From positions 44,562 through 108,561 of the forward strand of contig LUCM01000778.1 of assembly GCA_008360955.1 (NCBI GenBank): a stretch of DNA of 64,000 nt. Reading direction: 5' to 3'. Below are positions 35,040-47,782 of this stretch, in pieces (position 1 is the first letter of the stretch; each line of letters begins with the position of its first letter). Origin of the DNA: Fasciolopsis buskii. Lineage: Eukaryota; Platyhelminthes; Trematoda; Plagiorchiida; Fasciolidae. Position numbers and translations under genes: made by a program. Under the pieces are notes generated by a model. That model had not been told where the DNA came from and did not search any database. It saw only the letters and a program-made list of their open reading frames with translations.

Positions 35040-37050
35040 GAATGACTGCGCCAGGTGTGTGCTTTCTTCTAATATCTCGCAGTATATTCTTGTGGACAAG
35101 TTCTCGTGCGCGGTTGGACCTTACATATGACAAATTGTCTGGTTATCTAAAGCCACATGTACTTGCTTGGTAGAAATTATTGTCTCGGAAACTAGGCTAA
35201 TCAATGATATCACGTACTGGTGGTGCTCGATGAAATACTTCGTAAAACCATTTGTTCAACTCTGAATCTTCTTGAAGAGAATATTCGTTGAAAACATACC
35301 GAGAAAACCGCTTCATTCGAGTAGATCGAAATGTACTGGGATTCTACAGCTTGATTTTGAAGTGATCAACGTTGGATTGGTATCACATCGCCATAATTTT
35401 CAGAACCGCTGATAGATTTATAAAAAAATTTCACATCATTCATGCTTCCAGTTCCTAAGGCCTCGTTTGATGGTCTGCCTATCGGCTTTACCGGGAGCCC
35501 AGTGCGTTACCTTCCAATGTGTAAATATACTTCTGTGAGGATTGAATACAGATAAGCCGCCAAGTAAACCATGCACAAAGTATTGCTCGGCACCATACGA
35601 CCAATTCTGCAGTACCGCCAAAGGTATATTACACCGTATCACTTGATTTATACATGGATTTAATACAATCACCTTCAGTCAATCCTGACATGACGATTAA
35701 ATGCAAAGCCAACCCATCGTATTTTTATAATTCCTGTTTTGCGTTGTTGACTTCATAATCTGTCAGTACCCGTTGGTACACATAAAATCAGATAGTGTAA
35801 CCGGCATATACATCGACGAAATGTACTTAAATAACCAGTGCTCTTGTGAATCTGTGTACACGTCTAAACTTAAATTTTCCCTAAACGTATTCGCTCACCA
35901 ACTGTGGTGCCGAAACAGTCTGAATATCAACGCATTATCCATATGCTGTTTTCAACAATCGTATCTCAAGTGTACTCTATACAGATCTCATCTATCAGAA
36001 ATTCGTGAGGGCTGTTTGCCTTGAATGCAACCATCGCGAATGGTCTCACTCTTGGGTTTTAATAAGCGGTTCTGGTGAAGAAGAATGTGAGTAACGGCGT
36101 GTTTAGTGACGGCGAGTGATTCCCGATAGACGAATAGTTTTGATTACATCGGGCGAACATCGGAGCTAGGAATCCTGCATCGCAACTTTTTCCCCCTTTG
36201 TAGGAGCTGTTTCCCAGTTTCAGCGCGCGGAATTAACCCGATCATTGATTGGTCTTGGAAGTGCTTGGCTTCCGATCTGATTTACTAGAAAGAGGCAAGT
36301 TGGAGCATCGCTTATTTACAGGTCACGCTCTCTGAACTAAGTCTTTGGTTTGTCCTATCCTTAAAACAGCGCCACCTGGGTTTTGCCCGTGGGGCGGCAC
36401 CTTACCGACGAGTGAAACTTGGGTCTTGATGGAAAACAGGCGATGTGAATTGGCAGTATCAGTGGGCGTTTGGAATAAAAACTGGTTTAGTTTTCCTTCT
36501 TCGTTGTTTTGAATTTGGTAGCAGTTCTAATGATTGCTTATCTGCATATGAAATTTAGTTGCTTTGAGTTTGCTGCTTAGCTCCAACTAAGAAAAACAAA
36601 CAGTTCCAGTGTTTGCATGGAGTGACGGGTAGCGTTATGTCAATCCTCGGAATAAATAATGATGTTAGCTTCTAGGTAGGGTGGAACAGCGTTAGGATTT
36701 CCGATCATCACACAGTAACAAATCGCGAGTTTTTTCCCCCGGAATAATATTCCTATACAGCGTGCAACCTTAGAATTGCTGCTCATTACTATGCATTAGA
36801 AGCGATCTTTCTAAACTAGTTGAAAATTTCGTCAGCACTATATCTTCGACGTAAAGTACCTTTGGTTTATGAAATAATTCATAATCAACTCACCATCGCA
36901 TAGGGTGGATCAGCAATCTACTCCATTGTGCCTGATTTGGAGCCCGAATACAAGGTGAACGTTTGTGAATCCGTTACGTTGACATTTCGGCTATTGAGAT
37001 TGGGCACTTTGTCCGTCGAAGGTACCGCTTGTTACACGCACCCTTGCCAC
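35040..37050. other. Mostly unassigned, with one candidate exon (minus strand)
   Basis: No repeat was recognised. On the minus strand 35,606-35,511 is a 96-nt stretch bounded by a possible acceptor (ggtactgcag) and a good donor (TTGGAAG|gtaacg). It reads NWSYGAEQYFVHGLLGGLSV and on to FTHWK in phase 0-0. The HGLLGGLSVF core is loosely like the glycine-rich helices of the Tim17/TMEM135/PXMP4 membrane-protein group, but this is weak. Confidence 0.3.
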
Positions 37051-37055
37051 TAATA

Positions 37056-37073
37056 ATATATATATATATATAT
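37056..37073. repeat. (AT)9 microsatellite
   Basis: Eighteen uninterrupted alternating A/T bases. Confidence 0.9.
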
Positions 37074-37079
37074 CATTGT

Positions 37080-38570
37080 TTCAGGAGCGCAATTCAAGAT
37101 GCAGGAAAGAATGAAGGAAAGGGGCGTTTCCTTTGTTGTTGAGACGTACACATTATTATTTTGTTTGATTTTATCTTCTTTTTGGAGAGGGGGAAGGCCA
37201 GAACGTTACGTAGTCAGGCCGTACAGCGTTTTGCACGACGGATGTCGATCCCGGGACAGTGTTATCAAAACCCGTAGCCAGTTCTTTTGAGGACCAACCG
37301 AGATCACGAGAAGCACAAGGAGAAACAAAATGAGAAGTTCCATTCTTTGTGCCTTTGTTCCAGGTCATAGGCTGATCACCGCGTCAATTCTTCATATCTT
37401 CCTTAACAAGTGGAAAACATCAAGAGCAAGCAAACAACGAAGGGGAAGGCAGAGGAAAATGTGAAAATTACTTCTGGTGATGATGTGATTAACACCAACC
37501 AACATGCGATTATGAACTTCGTCACTGCTTACCCGAGGAGTCTCCTAGGCACTAACAGTGTTTCGAAGAATCGACGGTCAATTAACGACAGCCATCCAAG
37601 ATCCTCTGCTCTTTCGCAACCGTTAAGGTGAATGTTGGGAAGAACGGCGTTTTATGCACCATGTTAAGTAAAACCCAGATTTCATGGCAGCTCTACAGCT
37701 CCTTTGGTTCTAACGACTCGATTTCTACCTCTTTCCAGCCACGCATGCAGTTATGTATTTTTTTGCCGCAGTGATTGACTTACAATTGGAGGGTAAACTC
37801 CATAACTAAAAGATACAATGTAAAGAGAATGCAAATGCGAGGCGTTCAAGTAAAATTCAGCCTGTTAATTTTGCTTTAAAGGAAAAAACATTTTAATTTC
37901 TTGAAAAATAGCAGAGAACGGGTTTTCCAGGGCTTTGCGGTCCGAAGGACAATGTGTTCCTAAAATAAAGAAGTTCAACATCTAGGGATGAAGATTCGGT
38001 AAGAATGACTGGTCGTCTGAATGTCAAAAGAACGAGGGAAAGTCATGAAAAAGAGAACTACCAAAGCGAATGTGGAAGAACAAAAGCCAAAATAATAGCA
38101 ATAGAAAATGTAATGAAGCCACTTTTCGGCGATGAGAAACTGACTGCATATTTATGGTCAGATAGGAGTCTTTGGTCAGCCGGACGGCTTTTTGTTGGAT
38201 CTGATCAACGAGAGAAAGAGCGGTAGGCGAAGTCCTTCATGAACATGACAGCCGTATTTAAGTGTCGGGCGACTTTAGCTTCGTATAAAAGAAGGGCGGG
38301 TGATAAAGTATCTGGCGCAGAATAGAAAACCAACTTTGCGCACAACACGAAATGCGAGGGCTGACACAAAAGGGGACCAAAGAATACAATAATTCATGGA
38401 TAATTCCAACAACAAAAATTGACTCAGCTGAATGAAAAAGTGATTATGCTTACTAATACACCTTAACCGGTCACTTCAAAAAAAGAATTACAGACGCAAA
38501 TTCTTCCCAGTCTTGGATAGACATCTTGCAGTTCGAAGATAAAAGCACTGTGTCTGCAGAGAACGGGGGA
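37080..38570. other. Unassigned stretch
   Basis: No gene was recognised. The right part (38,000-38,570) is A-rich with short open frames (for example 38,005-38,226) and could be the upstream part of the LINE that follows, but no endonuclease motif is readable. Confidence 0.35.
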
Positions 38571-38579
38571 AGGCGAAAA

Positions 38580-39120
38580 GAGGTATGTTGTCTACATTTT
38601 AGTATGGCGTTTGGTATAGTGAATCATCAATTAGTGAGGTATAAAATTAAGTCTTTAGGATTTTTAGGTTTAATATAAACATGGTTTTCGAACATTAACA
38701 AATAGTAGCCGTTATTTCAGAATAGGAAATGAAAATTTGGAGGTCTTTGAACCATTGATATCTCCCCTTTACATAAATGGCTTAGCGACACGGTTGGAAT
38801 TGCCACGTTTAATCCTTACACAGGGACTGAGAGTTGTTAGATCCAACCATCCAGAAAACCGGCTGAGTTATTGAAAAAGTGACGAACTATGCTATTAAGT
38901 GAGATAAGTCGTTGAATGAAGGAAGACGTCAATTGCCTACAAAATCTTTGGAAGGGTTAGTTATAGGTGGGTTAATAAGGATGTGTAATTATGACTGGAT
39001 TGCTAATGGGCTGAGCAAAGCAAGATGGATGCTGCGAAGCCAGGCAGGGATTTTTCCGATTGAGATTGGAAGAGAAATAAGTATTCATCTCTCTTTACTA
39101 AATAGTAGTTAGACTTCACC
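38580..39120 (+). mobile_element. Degenerate CR1-type LINE RT fragment
   Basis: The reading VCCLHFSMAFGIVNHQL (from about 38,583) is motif A of CR1-type enzymes (LDFSKAFDxVNH), with both aspartates replaced (H and G). It is followed by RYKIKSLGF, a tract where RYFRIGNE is expected, and a decayed motif B (ISPLYINGLATR-like). Near 38,970-39,110 the segment SKARWMLRSQAGIF...LLNS fits the thumb region (ARRMLGxIRRxF). Stops separate the blocks. It is non-functional. Confidence 0.65.
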
Positions 39121-39489
39121 TAAGACACTGCAATATTATGTTTACCGTCATGTGCAATGAGTGAGTGTGCTGGTCATCTAGAACGGTTACATTCATCTGA
39201 AGGACATATGAATTGGGCAATCAATCACCAGTTCCCAAAGGGCTACGAGATCCTTGGAAGAGCCCTCCTAAGTCAACCCCCTGTTTCGGTTTGGTCATCC
39301 GGGCAGTAGCGAGTTCACTGACGAACGATGAGTCCTGTTGGACAACCGATGAAGCGGAAACAAGATCTAAAACATAGCGTGTGCATGACAGAATTTACAG
39401 TGTCCATTTTTCCATGCTTCCCCTCGGTCAATTTATCTTGTTTCAGTGGGGTTCGCATGTTACGTGCGCTGCACACAGACTCGTTTGCT

Positions 39490-39720
39490 AATACATATAT
39501 ATACATATATATACACATATATATCACTTCCGGGCCTCACTACCCTGGGTGTTTGGTATGCGTTTCATCTTTGGCATATGCTAAGTATGTACGTGCTGGA
39601 AAGTTTCGTTCTCGGCAGATACGGCCGTGGCGGTTGGATGTAAGAGTCACGATTTCGAATCCTCTCACAAGCACCGGTTAATTTCCCAATGGGCAACATT
39701 TTCATGGAGGCAGCCTCCTT
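39490..39720 (+). repeat. SINE-like repeat, tRNA-derived, copy 1
   Basis: It starts with a TATATACA-rich run (39,494-39,524), passes through a ggtatgcgt block and ends in a tRNA-like part: ggccgtggcggttgg at 39,623 and a B-box-like gatttcgaatcc at 39,651-39,662. The same order occurs on the minus strand at 47.2 kb. The A box is decayed here. It lies just outside the target-site duplication of RTE copy C. Confidence 0.55.
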
Positions 39721-39739
39721 CCAGAAACACTAAACGTTT

Positions 39740-39747
39740 GTTCTATT
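39740..39747 (+). repeat. Target-site duplication (left), RTE copy C
   Basis: gttctatt, repeated at 41,095-41,102 on the other side of the element. Confidence 0.75.
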
Positions 39748-41094
39748 CATCATCATCATAATCATCGTTCAGTGTTAAACAGCAAGGTAAGCCTCACTGA
39801 CCGCTGCCTTTCTCCAGAGTTACACGTTTCTATAAGAAGAGCGAATATCTAAGGGGGACAGGGAGTGAACTTACACAGGCGGGAAAAGATAAGAATACTG
39901 CCGTAGCCGACAAACGGAACACAGTCTAACTGTACAAACTAACGTGTTTTCAATCATTCTGATTCGGTAGAAAATGTTAACACGATCGCCACTGTTTACG
40001 GTTCACTGTCATATCCTTAAGTGCCTCCAGCCAGCAAATCGACGAGTATTTCGGACCCCAACCACGAAGACGTGAGACACTTACTTTACCTAAGTTCGCT
40101 GTACATTTTCTCATCCCACGTTGCCACGTCATCTGTCGTCCTCCACATGGCTTCTTCCATTCCTTGGGAGGAACACAAAATAGGGCACGGTATGGTAGAC
40201 GAGTGTTCGCCAGACGCAACACGTGACCCAACCAGCGCAGTCTATTAAGTTTCATATGCTGAAACAAGCTATTCTTCGAAGTGGCACCCAATACCAGATG
40301 TCTAACCTCAGTATTACTCACCCGGTCACTCCATCCAATCCTAGCCATACTACGTAAACATCGATGGTCGAAAGCCTCTAACCGACGAACATCGCCCACA
40401 AGCACACTCCATGTCTCGCATCCGTACAACGGAACTGAACGGACTGCGGCAAAGTACACACGACCTTTCAATTTCAGTGAAATATCAGGCCGACGCCACA
40501 AGTGCTTCAGTCCAGCGTAAGCTGCCCGAGCCTTGGATATACGCATATGTACCTCCACTCCCGAGCTACTGTTGTTCGACACGCAGCTACCAAGGTAGGT
40601 GAAACAGTCCATAATAGTTAGTTCCTCTCCGCTCAGCACCAAGCTCACCACTACTTTGAAGGTGGAAAGCACATGCCAAACCGAGCAACGGATCTCGACA
40701 ATCTATCTAGCGCGCATTGTGCAGGGTCCGCAGACTGGAACAGGCACACAACGTCGTCTGCGTAATTAAGGTCGCATAGCATCCCTCCACTTACCAGTTC
40801 GACTCCTACATCCCGGAGATCTCCTAAAGCATCTTCCATCACCTTGTCCATGACGAAGTTGACCAGGAATGGAGGGATGGGACACCCTTGTCGAACATCA
40901 CTAGTCGTTTCGAATGAACTTGATAGTTCACCGTATACTCTCACGCGACCATAGGTATGCAAATACAATGCTCGCAACAGGTTCATGAACTTCGCTGGCA
41001 TACCCTTCCGGTGGAGAGCACTGAGTGGTGCTGGTCGATCTACGCAGTCGAAAGCACCTTTCATGTCGAGGAAGACTACGGTCCTAGGGCGCCG
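39748..41094 (-). mobile_element. RTE-clade (SR2-like) retrotransposon, copy C, 5'-truncated with TSD
   Basis: A minus-strand copy whose ends can be read exactly. The 3' end is the GATGAT-type tail at 39,748-39,770 and the 5' truncation falls at 41,094, just before motif A (FLDMKGAFDCVD). It carries the 137-codon palm frame (41,064-40,651: RQGCPIPPFLVNFVMD, YADD) and the 231-codon C-terminal frame (40,672-39,977), which gives the same protein as copy B residue for residue. The frame break between them is shared with A and B. The 8-bp direct repeat gttctatt on both sides shows insertion by target-primed reverse transcription. The copy is young: almost no substitutions separate it from B. Confidence 0.95.
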
Positions 41095-41102
41095 GTTCTA
41101 TT
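41095..41102 (+). repeat. Target-site duplication (right), RTE copy C
   Basis: gttctatt, the partner of 39,740-39,747. Confidence 0.75.
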
Positions 41103-44100
41103 ATGAATGGGGAAAGAAAAATATCACTGTTGTAATTGTGAAATTAGTCAGTCATTGCGGTAATTGTACCACAATTCGAACCGCATGCATAGAGGAACTG
41201 TCTGGTACCATGTCGTAAAATAATCCCCATCTCTCGGTGCGGATTTGTTAGTTATTAAAAAAGGCCAACTGTTATGCCATATATTTGGTCCGCTGGACCT
41301 ATCTGCGGCCAGCCGGAGGCAATGAGCAGTCGGAGTCAGAGGAATAAAAGTCCATCAAATGCGTATCCATAATCTGGGTATTTTTCACCCGAAATGGGCT
41401 CTATTTCCATACAGCTTTTATTGCTAGAAAATTCCACTTCGAAATCTATCCATTCTGCCGGAAACCTACTGTGCCGAGGAACAGATTCCTGGAAGTATAC
41501 GATTAATGATATTACTGGTATTATTGTTAGTAAACGAAAATCTCGGAACCTATTTAGTATTTGAGCAGGAATTTTCTACGCACGATAATGAAACCAATAG
41601 GTTGAAGAGCAATAACTCTCCCTCAAATTTCCGAGATGATCATTTTCTTCTGCAGCTAGGCATTACTAGAAAAGCGTTATTTTTCAGTCCCTGATTTCCA
41701 GTCTGTATTCAGCAAGCTAAGCTTTTCGAGTCGTTTAGAATATAGAGAGAATTGGCGCCCCTTGGCAGCTGGTTTGAAAAAAGATATGGCGACTACACAG
41801 TAATTCAAAATAGATAAAAAAACTGTGTTCTTAAGTGCGGTTGAACTTGCGGCATGCATTATTTAGGTTGCTAATCAGTGAAGCTTCCAGGGTCTATGAT
41901 TATTGTGCTTGTTGATATAATGTTGAAGAAAACAGCACATGATCTGACCCATGCTTGTTCCGCTTCTGATGGCGAGAATTTTAGGTTGAGAATATTCAGA
42001 GATATCTAAGGTACATTGATTTACCTGCGAGAGTCGCACACTGTTAATGTAAAGAAAAACATTTCCATGGTCTTACTTGCACGCAGTGAGTTAACCATTG
42101 CCTTAAAGATGTAATCTGAGATCTACTTAACGTACACAAATCTAGGGACCCAAGGGCGTGCTTCATCATCGCGGCGATGGTTTGTTGTGATTAAGGCCGA
42201 CTTAGGTCTACCGAATCACCACCTGGAGGGGAACATCAATGGCATCAGGAGGTTTCCTCCGTCACAGGGCATCGAATTCGTCTGTAGGCTCCACAGTGAC
42301 TCAGCACAAGCAGATATCGGTTACGTATGACAATCACTATCTCATTGTAGCTGATCACCAAGACATTCCGTATGATGTGAACCGCCGATGCCTGGACACT
42401 GTTATTCTTGTAATATTAGTACAATATGATGGCAGAATTTCGTTAATGATTCAAAGCCTGCAAATAAAGTAATGGCCGCCAAGGTTCAGTCTTTGGAAGT
42501 AGCACTAAACCTAAATAGATGAATGTGGTTAGGACGTTTTGCACTGGCTCATATAGCGGTTACCTCGTTGCACGATGTTCTGCGAGGTATTTAGTGGTCT
42601 GTAGATGGATCCAAACGGTCAGGCGACGATTTGGTAAAAAGGTATGAAAGCGTTGGCCAGTAGGCTGGATATTGTAGATCCACTCGCTGAGAAGCCGCAT
42701 CTTATCAGCGCAAGTTTGACGGTTGGAAAATCTCAGAATGAAACTGAACTGTTTGTAACCAGCTCGCAAGTAGTGACCGTAGTGGTTTGCAGATTACCGA
42801 TGTGCCTGCGAAGACAAGAGGTGGACCTCTATTAGAAGTAAAATGATAACGAGACGATGTGCAACCTATTTTTAAGGATCTCCACGGAACCGATTAACCA
42901 ACGAACAGTTTCTTAAGAGGAGTATCAACTACACTTGATCTTGAACTGATCGCTGGTTTATAAAGAACAGTCTGTGAAACCCCTGCAATTGTATTGCAAA
43001 TCTTGTAATCTTCGGGTCACACGTCTCGTCAAATCGCAAATTCAGTGGCTTGTCCGCCCTAATTTTTCCGGTAAACTTATCCAGTTCGCAGTGCACCAGT
43101 TACTACTTCGACCAAGCCAAACCAACTGGTTCTAACAAAGTTCGGAATTCTCATTGAATATGAAGGTAACTCACCAGTTACTCGGTCCACTTCATTGTAT
43201 TGTATGTGCGATTTAGCAACCCGCTAAGGATGTGAATTTTCCCGCGTGCGAACTACAGGGAGGGGCAGCAAGCCAAAGGTTGCAACGTTCCCTGAAAATT
43301 CAGGAAGCAGTAATCCGGTAAACGTTTTTGTTGATAAAATGAGTCTTAATCCCTACGTGCTGAACCTACAGCGACGAGGACACCAGAAAGTATCAGGGAA
43401 GCGGAGGATTCAACCGCCTGCAAAAATAGCAGTCGATTTTTCCCGTATTTCAGTCGGCGGAACTCAAGTGACATTTTATCCAGCGAACAATCAACACTCG
43501 CGAACTCCAAATGAACTTTTTAACACTCAGTGCCCCTGATTTATGCTTTCGCTCAAGTATACTGCACAATCGAACAAGGCCATCTGCGGGTCGTGATAAC
43601 AACACCCATTGATGCGTCCCTTACGTTATCTGGATCCGTTCATTCAAATCAGCCAGATTTAACTCGCAAGAACATTCCACTAACAGGAAGGTTAGTGCAA
43701 CATGCAAGTTCAAAAGAAAGATCTTCAAACCCAAAGGTTAAAATACAAATTAGTCAGCGATTTGTTTTTATTAGCAAACATGGAAATAAAAAACAAGATG
43801 GGAGAATCCTCGGGTATATTTCACAGGAGAGATAACACGTCATTTATGGCTGGTGTTTTGTTACTCACTCAACTCTAGCCATCATTTAATATCTTCGAGG
43901 CGGTTTTCGGCAACCGTAATCCTGGTTGGATTAAGTGCGCGTTTGCGGGCGCATCACGTGCGGACAGTGTGTCCTTGTAACGTGACTTAATCTGGTGTGA
44001 ATTTCGTCAGCAGCATTAAGTTGAGGTCGTAACTGCTACAATCAATTCGTAATTATGAAAGCAGGACTACTCAACATATGGTTGTATCGTAGGAATACTA

Positions 44101-44680
44101 ATTTACATTCGAAAGTACTACTGTTACATACTACTGGGGCCTGTCAGATTATGCTAAGGAGTGAATAGAAATAATCACCGGCACTACGAATGATATGAAA
44201 GTAACCCTGGCAGGAATACGCTTCGAATTCATATGTTTTCATACGACTTGGTTACATCCATACATTGTAGTGCTTATAATAGAACGGAAGAAAGGGGATG
44301 ATTAAACAGTTCATGTATAATCGTCAGAGCCAAGCAATTTTCCAAGACAGCAATGAAGAAATATCAGGTGAACGCAGCATTATGTGAATGGTTGTCCGGA
44401 TTTTTGACTGTGTTTTGAAAAGTAGTCCAGTTTTTCTGCGCCGACACTGTACGTGAGCGAAATAAACTGGCCGATACTTCTTATGGTTAATTTCAAATAA
44501 TCGGTGAATTCTCACTAAAATCGTTAGGAGCGTGAATAGATGATAAGTACATTTAAAAGTCCCATAGTGATTTGCCGGGGGATTTTCATCAATCAGAAAT
44601 AGATTTATCATCCATTCATGCTCCTAGCAATTCTAGTGGGAAACTAACAAAACAGTGCACAAGTGTGGGAATGTCTTGAC
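41103..44680. other. Unassigned stretch
   Basis: No repeat was recognised. The longest open frame is on the plus strand at 43,246-43,539. It is basic and has an in-frame ATG at about 43,339 (MSLNPYVLNLQRRGHQKVSG) and an acceptor-like gaactacag just before it. I recognise no domain, and the frame closes without a polyadenylation signal nearby. Confidence 0.35.
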
Positions 44681-44683
44681 AGG

Positions 44684-44757
44684 CGAGTACCGGGCACGCA
44701 TACCTGTCGAGCGACAGTAACCGCACAGCTAGTCGAGTGCTTCCGGGCAAATTTCGT
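44684..44757 (-). repeat. SINE-like repeat, fragment (copy 3)
   Basis: About 74 bases match the middle of the 47.2-kb copy (plus-strand landmarks cgcatacctg, gagcgaca, taaccgc, cgggcaaatttcgtt), roughly 80% by eye. The tRNA-like end is absent. Confidence 0.6.
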
Positions 44758-44759
44758 TC

Positions 44760-47220
44760 ATCCATCCGTGTGAGAGAACTATTAAGAATAATCGATGAAT
44801 TCGTTTGCAGTTCAAGAGGACTATTAGCAGTGGTTCCGTATTCCCTAGAAAATGGTCAACGCGAACAAAAGCATTTGTGCTATCAATGCTGAAAAACCTT
44901 TAGGAAGCAATGGACATGATATACGTTTGCGTGAAAACCGTACACAGCTGGTGAACTCAAACTCGTCATTGCTATTATGTGAGAATTGATCCGGCTAACT
45001 CGTGCACATCCACGTGTTGACAGCTACAGTTCAATGCACACATGAAGAATACAAGCGCGCATGCAAATATGTCCTGCTTACTTGGGCTTTGATTCTGCAT
45101 AGCTCTCTGTATGTGTCAGACAAATCACATCGATTATGTGATTCATGACACCACGTATGTCTGGAACGTAGGTGTGGTCACCCAGACTATTGCTTTAGTT
45201 GAATTCTATTTATTTAGTAATCAAATGGAGGCTACTGCTAAATACTGCTTCATATACAAATAACTTATTGCATATATCCCTAGAATTCTTGGTCTGAATA
45301 CAACATACAAAAATGTTTTACTTATCGGGTACATGAAGATTGGCGAATGAATAGCATTTTGATGCGCTATGAGTATGTTAGCTGGGTACGCAGAAGAATT
45401 TAGTCAATCTCAAAACATTTCTTGCTTTCAACAAAATATCCGAGTCGCTCAATGGTTCTTGCCTCACAGATGTGAAACGCTGATTTTTGAAAAATCATGA
45501 TCTTGCGACCACGTATAAACGAGAAGCGTCGCGGAACACTAGAGCTATGAAGTTTTCCATATCAGTGCGAAAGCCTGTTTGACTTTTGGGAACCAGTGCC
45601 AGGAAATTGGGCGCCTTATCACTGCGGTTAAAAAACTTTGACTGATATTCAAAGGAGACCAAACCATCTTCCGCCTTGTCACAATCTTTTATCGGTGAAC
45701 CACATTTCGATGAGTTCTAGGGATCACTGGCAAAGACAAGACTTTGTGTCACTTCAGAGTTGGTTAGATAGTTGTTGTAATTCAATCTGTTCGAAAAAGT
45801 TTTCTGATTATCTTCCGAGTACGTTTTCTTCTGATGTTTCACTACTTCTACCATAAACAGAAGATCGGATGATTTTATCGCTTTCGAAACTAAGAATTTA
45901 TAGTTTCCGTTCTCCTACCAGTCAATCTTCATTCTTATTACACTCATTCCGACGAGGCGTTGTTGTCTCAACATTCTTCCATGTGGCATTGCGTCCCTAA
46001 AATGCATGAACTTGACTCACCGATTGTTCCGTGAACTCCCCTTTCTCTAGGACTTTCGTAAAGGACGGTCTAATTACGTTACACCTCACCTGAAACTACC
46101 GTAGAAAAAACTGTAGTCTCTTATGTTACAATAAAAAAGACTGCTAGCAGAATTGTTGTTTTTATCCAGCACAGATTTGACAAGTGAGTTGAAGCTCCTG
46201 GACCCCTCCACTAATTGGATTGACCGAAACAGTGAGCATTGTCATTTGTGAAGTTAGTTAGCTGAATCCTCTCAACCGAAGACAGTCAGTCACAAGGAGA
46301 ATTGTTTTGATGTGATTTTTGAGTTCAGGTGTCACTTCGTGCTTTGGCGCCGACCTCAGCATTCTCAATCTATGTAGCAGTATCCGAAGAAAATGGTCAA
46401 CGTTGCACGCTTTTGGCTGGGAACCGGTTCATCAAATTTTTGTTATATCTTACTTATGAGTGCTGATTTCATAAGCATGTTGCACTGGAAGATGTTCACC
46501 ATAAAGAAGACGGTGAATTTTTAGGGCAGTAATATTGCACTGTGATTAAATCTGAGGCTTGTCTATTATGATTCCTATAACTAACGGCACAATGATACTG
46601 AACTGGTATCCGACTTTCAGCCAAAACCGATGTGGCTCTTTATTTTACAATCTGAAGAACGTAAACATATCACTAGCTACTTATATACATATCTACACGT
46701 TGGTTAATTTATTACTAAAGCGGCAAACTTTGCATTAGCTTTGCTTTTCTGACTATTCCTCCCTGTGGATAGTTGATCCATTGCCCATGGATGCTACCGA
46801 AGTATGGATGATAGTTTATTATCGTACGAAAGATCAGTGGCAAAAGGATATTAATGTGATATTAATGTTCAGTTCCCATGGGCACATAATCGGGATAGTC
46901 TGATGGTTTATGTGTTGGTCCCGGAGTCCGTTCTCGAGAGTTTGAAGCCTCAGCATGAATGGACCAGGGTTTACTGCTGGCGCTTTTTTAAGAACGCTCC
47001 TACGGTTTTCCGCAGCAATCTGAGCGCCAAAAGTACATTCTGGGTAATGCAGTAAGAGAACAATACTAGTCACTGTCATTGAATTAATTACAGCTACTTC
47101 GCTATTCACACAATAACACCTGAGAATCAACACGATAAATCCATTGGAATGCATGCATATTTTAACTTTCGTCTTTTATTTCCTTTATTAATGAAGTAAC
47201 AGTGTCCATCATTTTTAGGA
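44760..47220. other. Unassigned stretch
   Basis: AT-rich. No gene was recognised. Frames at 45,638-45,856 (+) and 47,154-46,834 (-, 106 codons) have no known domain. Confidence 0.35.
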
Positions 47221-47227
47221 AGGGGGC

Positions 47228-47445
47228 CGCGGCCAACAGAGGGCTGCCAAGTGGGGAGGATTCCAACCCGCGACCTTCACGTCCAAATGCCACTTGGCCA
47301 CCGCCGGCCATATATATATGAGAGCATCGGGTACGCATACCTGACGAGCGACAATAACCGCGAAACCGGTCGTGTGCTCCCGGGCAAATTTTGTTTCCGC
47401 ATCCAAATACTACTTCTTGCTTCTATATATATACATATATATATG
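47228..47445 (-). repeat. SINE-like repeat, tRNA-derived, copy 2 (best preserved)
   Basis: Read on the minus strand it starts with a TATATA-rich head (47,445-47,424), then the block shared with 44.7 kb, a second short TATATA run (47,320-47,311) and a tRNA-like end. The end has a perfect A box TGGCCAAGTGG (47,300-47,290) and a B box GGGTTGGAATCCT (47,269-47,257, one change from GGTTCGANTCC). The A-box to B-box spacing fits an internal pol III promoter. No ORF. The matching order at 39.5 kb supports one family of about 220 bp. Confidence 0.65.
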
Positions 47446-47782
47446 TTGCCTCGTTGTTGAGGTATAAAGATGCTGGTTAAATTGGACGTCGGCTGAGTTT
47501 CTGGCTTACGGGCTCGCTAAGTGGCGCCAAATTTTATTGCTTACCCTTTTAGAGCTTTTTAATTATTCATTCAGCACTACGTATAAAAACTCAACTATTT
47601 TGTTCTTTGCCCTGTTGCATACTAGAGTTGTACCTGTTTAGGTGACGCTTATTGAGTGCCTTTAAACAAGATTTATGTCTATGTACAAGGACTAAATGCA
47701 CCCCGGTAATACAATTTGTTTCCTTTTGCTTCGCTGAGAAAGCTGTAAAAAACGCGAGGGTTTATCAAAGTGGAATGCTGTG

